The translations under genes and the position numbers were made by a program. The notes under the pieces are model-generated. The model had not been told where the DNA came from. It ran no database searches and worked only from the letters and a program-made list of their open reading frames with translations. This document shows, piece by piece, positions 1 to 8,429 of a stretch of 43,343 bases of DNA (the first letter of the stretch is position 1; each line of letters starts with the position of its first letter). The DNA is taken from NCBI GenBank assembly GCA_050299555.1, contig JBNKWA010000085.1, forward strand, positions 1 through 43,343, read 5' to 3'. Source of the DNA: JBNKWA01 sp050299555. Its GTDB lineage: Bacteria; Pseudomonadota; Alphaproteobacteria; Rhodobacterales; Rhodobacteraceae.

Positions 1-240
1 CGGCGAGCAGTAGACCGGCATGTCCAGCTTCTGGCCCATCACCGTCACCGACATGTCCACCTCGGACACGCCCGCCAGCACCGACGGCAACAGATCGCAG
101 CGCTCGAAGGCGCGGGTGTTGGCGCGCAGGCTCACCTCGTCATCGGCACCGCCGTCGATGTAGTTGAAGATCGGCCCGGGAAGACGACGCATGGCAAGCC
201 GCCGGAAGTCGTGGAAGTTGTGGCAGTCCTTCAGGCGCAT
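1..240 (-). CDS. FMN-dependent alpha-hydroxy-acid dehydrogenase, N-terminal part (truncated by window edge)
   Basis: The 80 visible residues begin MRLKDCHNFHDFRRLA and contain the NYIDGGADDE segment typical of the N-terminus of the LldD / glycolate oxidase / mandelate dehydrogenase family, FMN enzymes that oxidise 2-hydroxy acids to 2-oxo acids. The active-site His and Arg lie beyond the window edge, so the substrate cannot be predicted. The ATG at 240 is preceded on the minus strand by a GAGGAGGG ribosome site about six bases away. The DNA matches the reverse complement of 43104-43343 at all but about five positions, with one clear amino-acid change (Met17 here, Arg17 there). Upstream of the start codon the two copies are quite different. 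This copy is preceded by what looks like a decayed dctM gene. Confidence 0.85.
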   Translation of the reverse strand, partial: MRLKDCHNFHDFRRLAMRRLPGPIFNYIDGGADDEVSLRANTRAFERCDLLPSVLAGVSEVDMSVTVMGQKLDMPVYCSP

Positions 241-445
241 CTGCGGCCCTCCTCGGGTGCTCGGCCGGCGGCAGCCACCTCGCCGATGCCGGCCATGGAA
301 AGGAACGCCGCAAGGCCCGCAAGCTGCAAGATGACTGAGGGAACGGCCCCGCGGCCGACACCGGCAAGCTTGACTTCAGGCGGACAGCCCCCCCTTCGGG
401 CCAGAATAGGGCAAAGCCGCCAGGCGGCGTCAAGACGGTCGTCCG
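231..445 (-). pseudogene. Frameshifted relic of a TRAP transporter large permease (dctM) C-terminus
   Basis: Read on the minus strand, one frame gives TTVLTPPGGFALFWPEGG. After a shift at the seven-base C run at 388-394, the next frame gives CPPEVKLAGVGRGAVPS followed by a hydrophobic stretch VILQLAGLAAFLSMAG. These align without gaps to the end of the intact DctQM at about 42860-43010, which has TSFLTPPVGFSLFYLKG, then CPAGVGLSHIYRGIVPF, then VLLQLLALAL. About half of the residues match, including the LTPP, CP, RG.VP and LQL landmarks of DctM C-termini. The second frame runs to a TGA at 231-233, inside the start of the dehydrogenase gene. No recognisable TRAP sequence continues upstream of about 445. 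I read this as the dead remainder of a second TRAP-dehydrogenase operon; a sequencing indel could explain the frameshift but not the missing upstream part. Confidence 0.6.
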
Positions 446-1053
446 GCGCGCCGCCGCCAGCCTCGACCCGGCCACCGCCAGGGCTGTCGACCGCCATGCC
501 CCCATATCGCCGGCCCGACGACCAAGCCGACCCGACGACAAAAAAGAGGGCGCCGCACGCGCGTCCCGAACACGTCCCCACGCAAAAATCAACAAAATCA
601 ATAGGATAACATGGCGTCCCCATGGGGACGCCGGCTCATGGCCGCCTGATCGCGCCCGGAACGCCCCATCCACCCACCTGCGCGTCGGGGCGCGATCTTG
701 CCTTGCGATGCCAGTGTCCCCGGCCGTCCCCATGCCGTCCCCACGGGATATGCAGCAAATCCAGCCACTTGACCCCCCGTCCCCATGGGGACGCTCGGCC
801 CGGCGAGCCGGTTTCAAGGCAGCAACCCGGTCCCCCGCGGGCGGTGGCCGCATGCCGCGATCCATGGCCTGGCGCGCGCCATCGATGACCCAAGAGGAGG
901 CACCCTGCGGCATGGTTTCTGAGTGCGGAATCGAGGCCCCGGGACGAATGTCGATTCAGTGCCTGCAGACGGCGCAATTCGGACAACCCGCGGCCTGCGC
1001 AGCTTCTAGAGAGGGTGAGAAACGGCCCTTTCGGGCGCTAGGAATGTCCCATC
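446..1053. other. Non-coding region with palindromic repeats
   Basis: I see no credible gene here; the open frames are GC-rich shadows with no recognisable domains. The stretch holds the CGTCCCCA repeat cluster (573-793), an AT-rich patch at 584-612 with two direct copies of AAAATCAA (585-592 and 594-601), and, just before the Rieske gene, a small GCCC-TTTC-GGGC hairpin at 1025-1036. The promoter of the catabolic operon starting at 1054 should lie in the right half, but no clear -35/-10 pair stands out. Confidence 0.6.
573..793. repeat. CGTCCCCA palindromic repeat cluster
   Basis: The 8-mer CGTCCCCA starts at 573, 615, 725, 736 and 778. Two copies are completed into perfect palindromes: GGCGTCCCCATGGGGACGCC at 613-632 and CGTCCCCATGGGGACG at 778-793. 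The copy at 736 is a partial palindrome ending CACGGG. Neither palindrome is followed by a T-run, so they do not look like rho-independent terminators. Possible roles are operators for a dimeric regulator or a dispersed intergenic repeat family; the sequence does not decide. Confidence 0.7.
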
Positions 1054-2292
1054 ATGATCCGCGACGCAGACGCCCTTTCGCTGCTGATGTCTCGCCAGCC
1101 GAACTACTCGTTGGCCCGGCCCTTCTACGTCGACCCAGACCTTTACCAGATCGACCTGAAGACGATCTGGTACCGCGACTGGCTGCTGGTCGCGACCACG
1201 CCGGAGTTGCCCAAGACCGGCAGCTACCTGACCCTGCAGATCGGCGACTACTCGGTGATCGTGGTCAAGGGCGCCGACGGCAAGGTCCGGGCGTTCCACA
1301 ACTCCTGCCGTCACCGGGGCAGCCGCATCTGTTCGGCCGAAAAGGGCAACGCCCCCAAGCTCGTCTGCCCGTACCATCAGTGGACCTACGAGCTTGACGG
1401 CCGCCTGCTCTATGCCCGCGAGATGGATGCGAGCTTCAAGGCCGAGAACTTCGGTCTAAAGCCGGTGCATTGCGAAGAGGCGGCCGGCCTGATCTTCCTG
1501 TGCCTGGCCGAGAGGGCGCCGGAATTCGAGACGCTGCGCGAACAGGCAGAGATCTATGTCGGACCGCATGGCCTGCGCGAGCTGAAGGTCGCCCACCAGA
1601 GCTCCATCGTCGAGCAGGGCAACTGGAAGCTGGTGATGGAGAACAACCGCGAGTGCTATCATTGCTCGTCGAACCATCCCTCGCTCTGCGTGACCTTCCC
1701 CGAGGATCCGCGCCTGTTCGGCGGCTCCGACGGCAAGGGCGCGCCGGTTCTCGAGAAGCATATCGCGCGGTGCGAGGCTGCCGGGCTGCCCTCGAAGTTC
1801 AGGATTGCCCAGGACGAGCAGTGGCGCTTCATCCGTATCCCGTTCCTCGGCAATGCGTCGAGCTATACCCTTGACGGCAAGCCCGCGGTGGCCAGGCGGG
1901 TGGGCAAGGTTCCGTTCGACGACGCCGGAAGCTGCCTTTTCTTCCACTTCCCGAATTCCTGGAACCACTTCCTGTCCGACCAGGGACTGGTGTTCCGGGT
2001 GCTGCCCGTCTCTGCGACCGAGACCCAGGTGACGACCACATGGCTAATCCACAAGGATGCGGTCGAGGGCCAGGACTATGATCTGAAGCGGCTGACCGAG
2101 GTCTGGATCGCGACCAACGACGAGGATCGCCGGATCGTCGAGGAGAACCAGCGCGGAATTCTCTCTCCGGCCTACGAGCCCGGCCCCTATTCGATCCATC
2201 ACGAATCGGGGGTCATCCAGTTCGTCGAGTGGTACGCGCGCACCATGCAGCGTCGCCTGACTGGACGTGCCGGCCTGATCGCAGCAGAGTGA
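1054..2292 (+). CDS. gbcA-like: Rieske oxygenase alpha subunit, glycine betaine monooxygenase GbcA-like
   Basis: A 412-aa ring-hydroxylating-type oxygenase. The Rieske 2Fe-2S ligands are C85, H87, C105 and H108 (CRHRG and CPYHQW). The mononuclear iron ligands are H203 and H208 in ENNRECYHCSSNH, with an acidic residue in the later NDEDR segment as probable third ligand. The ENNRECYHC signature is typical of the GbcA / proline-betaine demethylase branch, which removes an N-methyl group from quaternary amines as formaldehyde, rather than of aromatic dioxygenases. It is followed four bases later by a matching reductase. AGGA lies ten bases before the chosen ATG; an in-frame ATG at 1087 is an alternative start. 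It heads an operon with an ABC importer, so the substrate is probably imported. The actual substrate is unknown. Confidence 0.85.
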   Translation: MIRDADALSLLMSRQPNYSLARPFYVDPDLYQIDLKTIWYRDWLLVATTPELPKTGSYLTLQIGDYSVIVVKGADGKVRAFHNSCRHRGSRICSAEKGNAPKLVCPYHQWTYELDGRLLYAREMDASFKAENFGLKPVHCEEAAGLIFLCLAERAPEFETLREQAEIYVGPHGLRELKVAHQSSIVEQGNWKLVMENNRECYHCSSNHPSLCVTFPEDPRLFGGSDGKGAPVLEKHIARCEAAGLPSKFRIAQDEQWRFIRIPFLGNASSYTLDGKPAVARRVGKVPFDDAGSCLFFHFPNSWNHFLSDQGLVFRVLPVSATETQVTTTWLIHKDAVEGQDYDLKRLTEVWIATNDEDRRIVEENQRGILSPAYEPGPYSIHHESGVIQFVEWYARTMQRRLTGRAGLIAAE

Positions 2293-2296
2293 CGCC

Positions 2297-3370
2297 ATGA
2301 TCCCGATGCCCCGCGAAGACACGCCGGTCTGGAAGGACAGCGAGCCTCTGGAATGCGTCATGACCATTCCCGAAGCGCCTGAGGTCATGACCTTCTCGTT
2401 CCGGCCGCCATCCGGATCGCGGTTCTACTATCGGGCCGGGCAGTTCATCACCCTCGACCTGCCGGTGCCGGGCGGAAACGTCCAGAGGACCTATACGATC
2501 TCGTCCTCGCCGGTATCCTCGGCCTATCTGTCGGTCACCGTGAAGGCACAGCCGGGCAGCATCGGCACCCGCTGGATGCTGGACCATCTGAGGCCGGGCA
2601 TGCGGATCAAGGCCTACGGTCCGACCGGCCTGTTCCACCTGCCGCCGCAGCCCGACGACAAGTACCTGTTCATCTCGGCCGGCTCAGGCGTCACGCCGAT
2701 GATGTCCATGGCGACCACGCTGTTCGAGCGGGGCGAGGACCCGGATGTCTGCTTCATCCAGTGTGCCAACCGTCCGGCGGAGCTGATCTTTCGCAAGAAG
2801 CTCGAGTTCATGGCAAGCCGGATCAACGGGCTGCAGCTTCACTTCGTGGTCTCCCGCAGCGATCCGTACGAGGTCTGGACCGGGTATCGCGGCACCTTCA
2901 ACCAGCTCATGCTCGGCCTGATGTGCAGCGATTATCTGGATCGGGACGTCTATTGCTGTGGACCCGAAGGGTTCATGAACGCTGTCCGCGAGATCCTGCA
3001 CTCGCTGGGCTACGACATGGACCGCTATCATCAGGAATCCTTTGTCGCGCCGGCCGAGTCGATGGCCGACATCAAGGAGTTCGACGACGAGGTGCCGGTC
3101 GAGGGTGCTGCGGCAGAGATCGTTTTCGATGGCGCCGGCATCACCGCGGCATGCACCGAAACCGACACGGTGCTTCAGATCGCCAAGGCCTCGGGCGTGC
3201 CGATCCCGTCCGGCTGCACCTTCGGCATCTGCGGCACCTGCAAGGTGCGCAAGACCGCCGGAGCGGTCCATATGGTCCACAATGGCGGCATCAGCGAGGA
3301 CGACGTGGAGGAAGGTTTCATCCTCGCCTGCTGTTCAAGGCCAATCGGGACGGTGCATATCGACGCGTGA
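2297..3370 (+). CDS. gbcB-like: Ferredoxin-NAD(P)H reductase, glycine betaine monooxygenase GbcB-like
   Basis: A 357-aa electron-transfer partner for the upstream Rieske oxygenase. Order of domains: an FAD-binding ferredoxin-reductase barrel with the RTYTISS flavin motif, an NAD(P)-binding domain beginning near SAGSGVTPMMSM and ending with the CCGPEGFM motif, and a C-terminal plant-type 2Fe-2S ferredoxin domain with cysteines 307, 312, 315 and 345/346 (CTFGICGTC...C). This reductase-ferredoxin order is that of GbcB and related hybrid reductases. Only four bases separate it from the oxygenase stop codon, which fits translational coupling and a two-component oxygenase. Electrons would flow NAD(P)H to FAD to 2Fe-2S to the Rieske centre. 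Confidence 0.88.
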   Translation: MIPMPREDTPVWKDSEPLECVMTIPEAPEVMTFSFRPPSGSRFYYRAGQFITLDLPVPGGNVQRTYTISSSPVSSAYLSVTVKAQPGSIGTRWMLDHLRPGMRIKAYGPTGLFHLPPQPDDKYLFISAGSGVTPMMSMATTLFERGEDPDVCFIQCANRPAELIFRKKLEFMASRINGLQLHFVVSRSDPYEVWTGYRGTFNQLMLGLMCSDYLDRDVYCCGPEGFMNAVREILHSLGYDMDRYHQESFVAPAESMADIKEFDDEVPVEGAAAEIVFDGAGITAACTETDTVLQIAKASGVPIPSGCTFGICGTCKVRKTAGAVHMVHNGGISEDDVEEGFILACCSRPIGTVHIDA

Positions 3371-3596
3371 CGGCAGCGCCTCGGTTGCCCGAGAACGGCC
3401 CGTCGCGCCGCCGCTTTTAACCCGAGACGCGGGCGCACAGACATCGGGCAATCCCCGGAGACCGCTCGCACCCGAGGAACCATGCGGCCATCGGCTCTGG
3501 CCGTCGCCGGCGGCATGTGGTTCACATCGAGGGGTCTGCGCTCCCGCCGGAACGCGCAAGAGCCATCGACATGACCCACGACGAAGGGCCCATCAG
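3371..3596 (+). other. Intergenic gap within the catabolic operon, with a possible 9-codon leader
   Basis: A 226-bp gap, longer than any other between the genes of this operon, so an internal promoter is possible. It ends with a short frame at 3571-3600 (MTHDEGPIR) whose TGA overlaps the ATG of the next gene as ATGA. The next gene also has its own GAAGGG site at 3583-3588. No convincing promoter or terminator seen. Confidence 0.35.
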
Positions 3597-5060
3597 ATGA
3601 CCGAAACCGCCCGACCGATAGACGGCCAGGGACTTGCGACGCTGGAGGCGCGGCTGGCGGAGGACCTCGCATACCTCTGCTACCCCGGAAAGGACTGGGT
3701 GCCACCGATGGAGCGCGACGGCGACCGTGTCCTCGACGTGATGATCCTCGGCGGCGGCATGTGCGGCATGCTGGCCTGGTTTGCCTTGCGGACCGGCGGC
3801 ATCGTCAACACCCGCATCATCGACCGGGCGCCGGTGGGGCTCGAGGGGCCGTGGCTCACCTATGCGCGGATGGAAACGCTACGCTCGCCGAAGCAGTTGA
3901 CCGGCCCCGCCTTCGGTCTCGGCGCCCTGAGCTTTCAGGCCTGGTTCAGGGCGCAATTCGGCACTGAAGAGTGGGAAAGGCTGGACAAGATCCCGCGGCC
4001 GATGTGGATGGAATACCTGCGCTGGTACCGCAGCGCGCTGTCGGTTCCGACGGAGAACGGCGTATCGCTGGACCTGATCGAGCCCGAAGGCGATCTTTTG
4101 CGCTTGCATCTGTCCGGCGAGGCCCGGGGCAGCGTTCTGGCGCGCAAACTGGTCATGGCCACCGGCCGCGACGGCACCGGCATCCCCAACATCCCGGGCT
4201 TCGTCCGCAACCTGCCCCGCCAGCTCTGGGCCCATAGCGCCGACAAGATCGACTTCGCCGCTCTCAAGGGCCGCCGGGTGGTGGTGGTCGGCGTCGGCGC
4301 TTCGGCCGTCGACAACGCCGCCGAGGCGCTGGAGGCCGGCGCGGCCGAGGTGCGCCACGTGATCCGGCGGGCCGAGATGCCCACCATCAACAAGATGATG
4401 GGGATCGGAAGCTACGGCCTGACGGCGGGCTATTCCGCCCTGCCCGACGAATGGAAATGGCGCTTCATGAACTATTCCTTCGTCACCCAGACCCCCGCGC
4501 CACGCGGCTCGACCCGTCGCGTCTCACGCCATGCGAACGCATATTTCCACTTCGACTGCCCCGTGTTGCGGACCGAGGCGCAAGGCGACGGTCTGGCGAT
4601 CCATATGGCTGGCGGCAATGTGCTGGAGGCCGATTTCCTTATTCTTGGGACCGGCTTTGTCACCGATCCCATGGCGCGCGCCGAGTTCGGCGATGCCGCC
4701 AGCACCGTTGCGCTCTGGCGCGACATGTACCGCCCGCACGAGGGAGAGGATAACCCGGACCTGGCACGCTTCCCGTACCTGAACCCGGACTTCTCGTTCC
4801 GGTCGGTCGATCCGGACGAGTTCCCGTGGCTGTCCAGGGTCTATTGTTTCAACTACGGCGCCACGGCGACCATGGGCAAGGTGTCCGGGGACATTCCCGG
4901 CATCTCGGACGGCGCCGCATGGCTCGCCCGCACGATTGCGGCAACGCTCTATTGCGAGGACGTCGAGAAGCATTGGCAGGCATTTCAGGACTACGACACG
5001 CCCGAGCTTCTGGGCGACGAGTGGGCCGCCTCGCCACTGCCGGTCGGGATCGAAGCGTGA
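3597..5060 (+). CDS. FAD/NAD(P)-binding flavin monooxygenase-like protein
   Basis: A 487-aa protein with two nucleotide-binding folds. An FAD-type glycine motif lies near residues 50-60 (ILGGGMCGMLA), and a second, NADP-type motif lies near residue 225 (VVVVGVGASAVDNAAEAL). The layout resembles class B flavin monooxygenases, but the classical FxGxxxHxxxW/Y fingerprint is not evident; the equivalent stretch reads NLPRQLWAHS. The reaction is therefore uncertain: N- or C-hydroxylation, or an oxidation of the demethylated product, are possible. The start is fixed by GAAGGG nine bases upstream. The frame continues openly upstream but that part has no domain homology. The stop overlaps the next gene's GTG by four bases (GTGA), indicating coupling with the CMD-domain protein. 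Confidence 0.7.
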   Translation: MTETARPIDGQGLATLEARLAEDLAYLCYPGKDWVPPMERDGDRVLDVMILGGGMCGMLAWFALRTGGIVNTRIIDRAPVGLEGPWLTYARMETLRSPKQLTGPAFGLGALSFQAWFRAQFGTEEWERLDKIPRPMWMEYLRWYRSALSVPTENGVSLDLIEPEGDLLRLHLSGEARGSVLARKLVMATGRDGTGIPNIPGFVRNLPRQLWAHSADKIDFAALKGRRVVVVGVGASAVDNAAEALEAGAAEVRHVIRRAEMPTINKMMGIGSYGLTAGYSALPDEWKWRFMNYSFVTQTPAPRGSTRRVSRHANAYFHFDCPVLRTEAQGDGLAIHMAGGNVLEADFLILGTGFVTDPMARAEFGDAASTVALWRDMYRPHEGEDNPDLARFPYLNPDFSFRSVDPDEFPWLSRVYCFNYGATATMGKVSGDIPGISDGAAWLARTIAATLYCEDVEKHWQAFQDYDTPELLGDEWAASPLPVGIEA

Positions 5061-6172
5061 GCGCCCTGCCCGAGACGACAGTCACCGCCCTGACCGCACC
5101 GCGTGGCGATGTCGCCAAGGCACTGGAAACCCGCGCCAACATCCTGGAGATGACTGCGGCCGCCGAACGCGCGGTCCTGTCCCCCGTGGATCCCGGCGCC
5201 TGGCCGCACAGCCTGCGCGCCGCCCTGGCGGCCCGGATCGCACTGCTGAATGGCGATGAGCCTCTGGCCAGCCGCTATGCCGCAATGGCCGATGCCCATG
5301 AGGCACTGGCCGATCCGAGCGCGGATGGCGCGGCACAGGGGCTGGCCGAGGTCCTGACCTTCATGGACCGGGTCACTGCCGACACACGGAACGTGTCGCC
5401 CGCCGATATCGATGCGCTTCAGGCGGCGGGGGTGAGCGACGCCGACATCGTGCGGCTGGCCGAAATCGGGGCGTTCCATGCCTACCAGACGCGGCTGATC
5501 GCCGGGCTGCAGCTCATGCAGGGCAGGCCGCTGCCCACCGCGGCCCGGAGCCATGCACCGGCGGCGCGCCCGAGCGAACCGCCCCGCCCGGGCGTCGTGC
5601 ACAAGTTCACCCGCACCGTTCCCGAATGGCGTCCCCGCGTCACGCCGATCCGCCTCGAGGAGGCGACCGATGCCCAGCTCGACGCACTTCAGGTCACACC
5701 CTCGAACACCAAGGTCTCGGCCTATGTCCTGACCCTTGCCCACGACGTGGAAACGCTCAAGGTGCGATCGCCGCTCTTCAACGCGATCATGTACGACAGC
5801 GGCGGCATGAACCGGGCCGAGCGCGAGCTTGGCGCTCTGGCCGCCTCGATGGTGAACCGGTGCATCTACTGCGCCGCTGTCCACGCGGCGCGTCACGCGC
5901 AGCTGACCAAGGACACCGCGGTGACCGACGCGATGTTCGCGCAAGGCGAAGCCGCCGCGCTGGGATCGCGGGACAGGGCGATCTTCGATCTTGCCTTCGC
6001 CTTGGCAAAGTGCCCGCCGGCGGCAACCCAGGCGCAGGTGGCGACCGCCCATGCGGCCGGCCTCGACATGGCCGAGACCCTGGACCTTGTGCTGTCCTCG
6101 GCGCTGTTCGGCTGGGCCAACCGGCTGATGCACGTCCTCGGCGATCCGGTGCGAAAGGAGGTCGTTGCATGA
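5057..6172 (+). CDS. Two-domain CMD / alkylhydroperoxidase-like protein
   Basis: A 371-aa protein beginning at a GTG that overlaps the preceding stop. The C-terminal half (from about residue 190) is an AhpD/carboxymuconolactone-decarboxylase fold with the redox motif CIYCAAVHAARH, giving the CxxC and the downstream His that characterise peroxidase-type members. The N-terminal half (about 1-165) resembles the separate CMD-domain proteins that often neighbour such peroxidases but has no CxxC, so it looks like a fusion of two partners normally encoded separately (tentative). About 35 residues rich in Pro, Ala and Arg join the halves. It could detoxify a peroxide or reactive intermediate made by the adjacent monooxygenase; that role is inference. 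Confidence 0.7.
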   Translation: MSALPETTVTALTAPRGDVAKALETRANILEMTAAAERAVLSPVDPGAWPHSLRAALAARIALLNGDEPLASRYAAMADAHEALADPSADGAAQGLAEVLTFMDRVTADTRNVSPADIDALQAAGVSDADIVRLAEIGAFHAYQTRLIAGLQLMQGRPLPTAARSHAPAARPSEPPRPGVVHKFTRTVPEWRPRVTPIRLEEATDAQLDALQVTPSNTKVSAYVLTLAHDVETLKVRSPLFNAIMYDSGGMNRAERELGALAASMVNRCIYCAAVHAARHAQLTKDTAVTDAMFAQGEAAALGSRDRAIFDLAFALAKCPPAATQAQVATAHAAGLDMAETLDLVLSSALFGWANRLMHVLGDPVRKEVVA

Positions 6173-7260
6173 GCCTGACGGTTGGCATTGCGGGCGCCGG
6201 CTCAATCGCCTTTGGCACCGCGGCCCTGCTCGCGCAGATGGGGCACAAACCCGTCCTTTGGTCACCGTCGGGCAAGGGCACAACGGATCTGGCGGCGGGG
6301 GGCGACCTGACCGCGACCGGTGCCATCGCGCTTTCGTTCCGGCCGGGCATCGCCGCCGGCGTCACCGATCTTGCCGCCTGCGACGTGGTCCTGGTGGCGG
6401 TGCCCGGATACGGCCACCGCAACGTGCTGGATGCACTCGTGCCGCATCTGCGCGACGGACAGCCTGTGGTGATCTCCTCGCACGCATCGTTCGGCGCACT
6501 TTACCTGCAGCGGCGCCTGGCCGAGCGCGGCGTTCAACTGCCGGTCACCGCGTGGGGCACCACCGCCGTCACCGGGCGGCGGCAATCGGGCTCCGAGGTT
6601 CTGGTCAACACCCTCCGAGCCCAGGTGGACATATGCACCCTTCCCGACACCGACGGCGACCACGGGCTGGCGCTCTGCCGAACCCTCTTCGGCGACCGGT
6701 TCCGGCGCCGCGACGGGCTGTTGGCGATCACCCTCTCGAACCTCAATCCGCAGAACCACATGGGCATTGCGCTGGCCAACATGACCCGGATGGAAAAGGG
6801 CGAGGCCTGGGGACAGGGCGAGAACGTGACGCCGAATGTCGGCCGCCTCCTGGAGGCGCTGGATGGGGAACGCCTGGCCATCGCCGAGGCGCTGGGCCTG
6901 ACGGTCCGCACCATCTTCGAGCATTTCCAGTTGTCGTTCCACGTCCCCGTCGCCTCGATCAGTGAGATGAACCAACTGATGGCGGCCGAAGGGCGCGGCG
7001 GTACCGGACCTGCAACCGCAGACAGCCGCTATGTGACCGAAGATGTGCCCTTCGGCCTTGTCGTCACCGTTGCGCTTGGCGAGATGGTCGGGCGGCCGGC
7101 GACCTTGCACCAGGCGGGCGTGTCAATATTCTCGGCCATGTACGGGCGCGACTTCGCGGCCGAAAACAACTTGCTGGACGCCATCGGTATCCGGGAAATG
7201 TCGCTCGATGACCTGCGCCGCGCTGCGCGCGGGGTACCTGCCGCGGCAGCGGCGCCCTAG
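6169..7260 (+). CDS. NAD/NADP octopine (opine) dehydrogenase family protein
   Basis: A 363-aa enzyme with an N-terminal Rossmann motif GIAGAGSIAFGTAALLAQMG and the conserved LNPQNH segment in the C-terminal domain, whose His is the proposed catalytic residue in opine dehydrogenases. The family reversibly couples an amino acid with a 2-oxo acid using NAD(P)H. In a catabolic operon with an importer the oxidative direction is more likely: cleaving a secondary amine such as an opine or N-substituted amino acid into an amino acid and a 2-oxo acid. It overlaps the preceding gene by four bases (ATGA). It ends 47 bases before the binding-protein gene. The true substrate cannot be read from sequence. 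Confidence 0.8.
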   Translation: MSLTVGIAGAGSIAFGTAALLAQMGHKPVLWSPSGKGTTDLAAGGDLTATGAIALSFRPGIAAGVTDLAACDVVLVAVPGYGHRNVLDALVPHLRDGQPVVISSHASFGALYLQRRLAERGVQLPVTAWGTTAVTGRRQSGSEVLVNTLRAQVDICTLPDTDGDHGLALCRTLFGDRFRRRDGLLAITLSNLNPQNHMGIALANMTRMEKGEAWGQGENVTPNVGRLLEALDGERLAIAEALGLTVRTIFEHFQLSFHVPVASISEMNQLMAAEGRGGTGPATADSRYVTEDVPFGLVVTVALGEMVGRPATLHQAGVSIFSAMYGRDFAAENNLLDAIGIREMSLDDLRRAARGVPAAAAAP

Positions 7261-7307
7261 TGAACCGGACACAGAACCGGGATCACCACTTCCAACAGGA
7301 GACGGAC

Positions 7308-8414
7308 ATGACCAAGCTCATCCTCAATCGCCGCAAGCTGCTGACGACGGTTGCGGCCACCGGCGCCGCTCTCGCTTCACCGGCCTATCTGCGCCGCGCC
7401 CATGCGCAAGGCGGCGAGGTGAACATCTGGACCTATGCCAACTTCGTGCCCGACAGCTTCAAGGAGCAATTCGAGAGCGAAACCGGCATCAAGGTGAACA
7501 TCCGGCTGGTCGACGACCAGGGCAAGCAGTTCAACCTGCTCGCCGCCGAGGCGCCGAACCCGACCGTGGATATCGTCACCGTGGCCGGCCACCGTTTTCT
7601 GCAGTTCATCGACAGCGCGTTGCTGGCGCCACTGGACTCGTCGCGGCTGTCGAACTGGGGCGAGATCAACCCGGTCTATTCGGAAAGCGACTGGGCCACG
7701 ATCAACGGCAGCAAATGGGGCGCGCCGATCCTGTCGGGGATGGAGGTCTTCGCCTACAACACCGAGCTTGTCAGCAAGGAGCAGTCACTGACCTGGGACA
7801 CGCTGTTCTCGGACGATTTTGCCGGCCAGACGGCGTATGTGCTGCAGGACATGTTCTCCATCGTGATGCTGAAGATGGGCTATGACGGCAACATGGTCGA
7901 ATATCTCGATGACCCCGAGAGGGCCGCCGAGATCGTCAAGGAGGCGCAGGACTTCCTGATCGCCAACAAGGGCAAGGTGCGCAAGTACTACGATGCCGGC
8001 GCCGAGGTGCAGCAGATGTTCGTCAACCAGGACATCGCTTGCGGCTGCGCCTGGAACGGCCCGGTGGCGGCGCTGATGAACGACGGTTTCCCGGTGGCGA
8101 TGTCGATCCCGAAGGAAGGCAGCTACGGCTTTGTCTACACCTACAACATCGCCAACAACGCGCCCAACGTCGATAACGCCTATACTTTCCTCGACGCGAT
8201 CCTCGCCTCGGGCGAGATCGGCGCCGCGATGACCAGGGCCTCGGGCTTCATCTCCACCTACAACGACGCAGCCCAGCACCTCAGTGAGGCCGAAAAGGCA
8301 TCGACCGCCTTCCCGGAGGAAGAGATCGCCAACATGCGGTTCTTCCGCGCCGAAGCCAACGAGATGAAGTACGGCCTGGTCGATCCGGCGGTCGAGGCAG
8401 TCAAGGCAGCCTGA
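7308..8414 (+). CDS. ABC transporter substrate-binding protein, polyamine (PotD) type
   Basis: A 368-aa periplasmic binding protein. Residues 1-34 form an export signal with an NRRKLL twin-arginine-like start, a hydrophobic core and an AHAQ cleavage region. The mature part begins VNIWTYANFVPDSFKEQFE, as in extracellular binding proteins of the spermidine/putrescine class. It is preceded by CAGGAGA and starts the transporter part of the operon. Family members bind polyamines, quaternary amines, opines and other small cations, so the class agrees with a nitrogenous substrate but does not name it. A strong hairpin follows the gene, a common way to keep binding protein in excess over the permeases. 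Confidence 0.88.
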   Translation: MTKLILNRRKLLTTVAATGAALASPAYLRRAHAQGGEVNIWTYANFVPDSFKEQFESETGIKVNIRLVDDQGKQFNLLAAEAPNPTVDIVTVAGHRFLQFIDSALLAPLDSSRLSNWGEINPVYSESDWATINGSKWGAPILSGMEVFAYNTELVSKEQSLTWDTLFSDDFAGQTAYVLQDMFSIVMLKMGYDGNMVEYLDDPERAAEIVKEAQDFLIANKGKVRKYYDAGAEVQQMFVNQDIACGCAWNGPVAALMNDGFPVAMSIPKEGSYGFVYTYNIANNAPNVDNAYTFLDAILASGEIGAAMTRASGFISTYNDAAQHLSEAEKASTAFPEEEIANMRFFRAEANEMKYGLVDPAVEAVKAA

Positions 8415-8429
8415 TCGGGCCGAAAGTCC

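Noticed and set aside
140..913. A minus-strand gene of up to 257 codons upstream of the left dehydrogenase
   Set aside because: Only about 200 bp of it resembles a known protein (DctM) and that similarity switches frame; the rest is low-complexity and contains the palindromic repeats.
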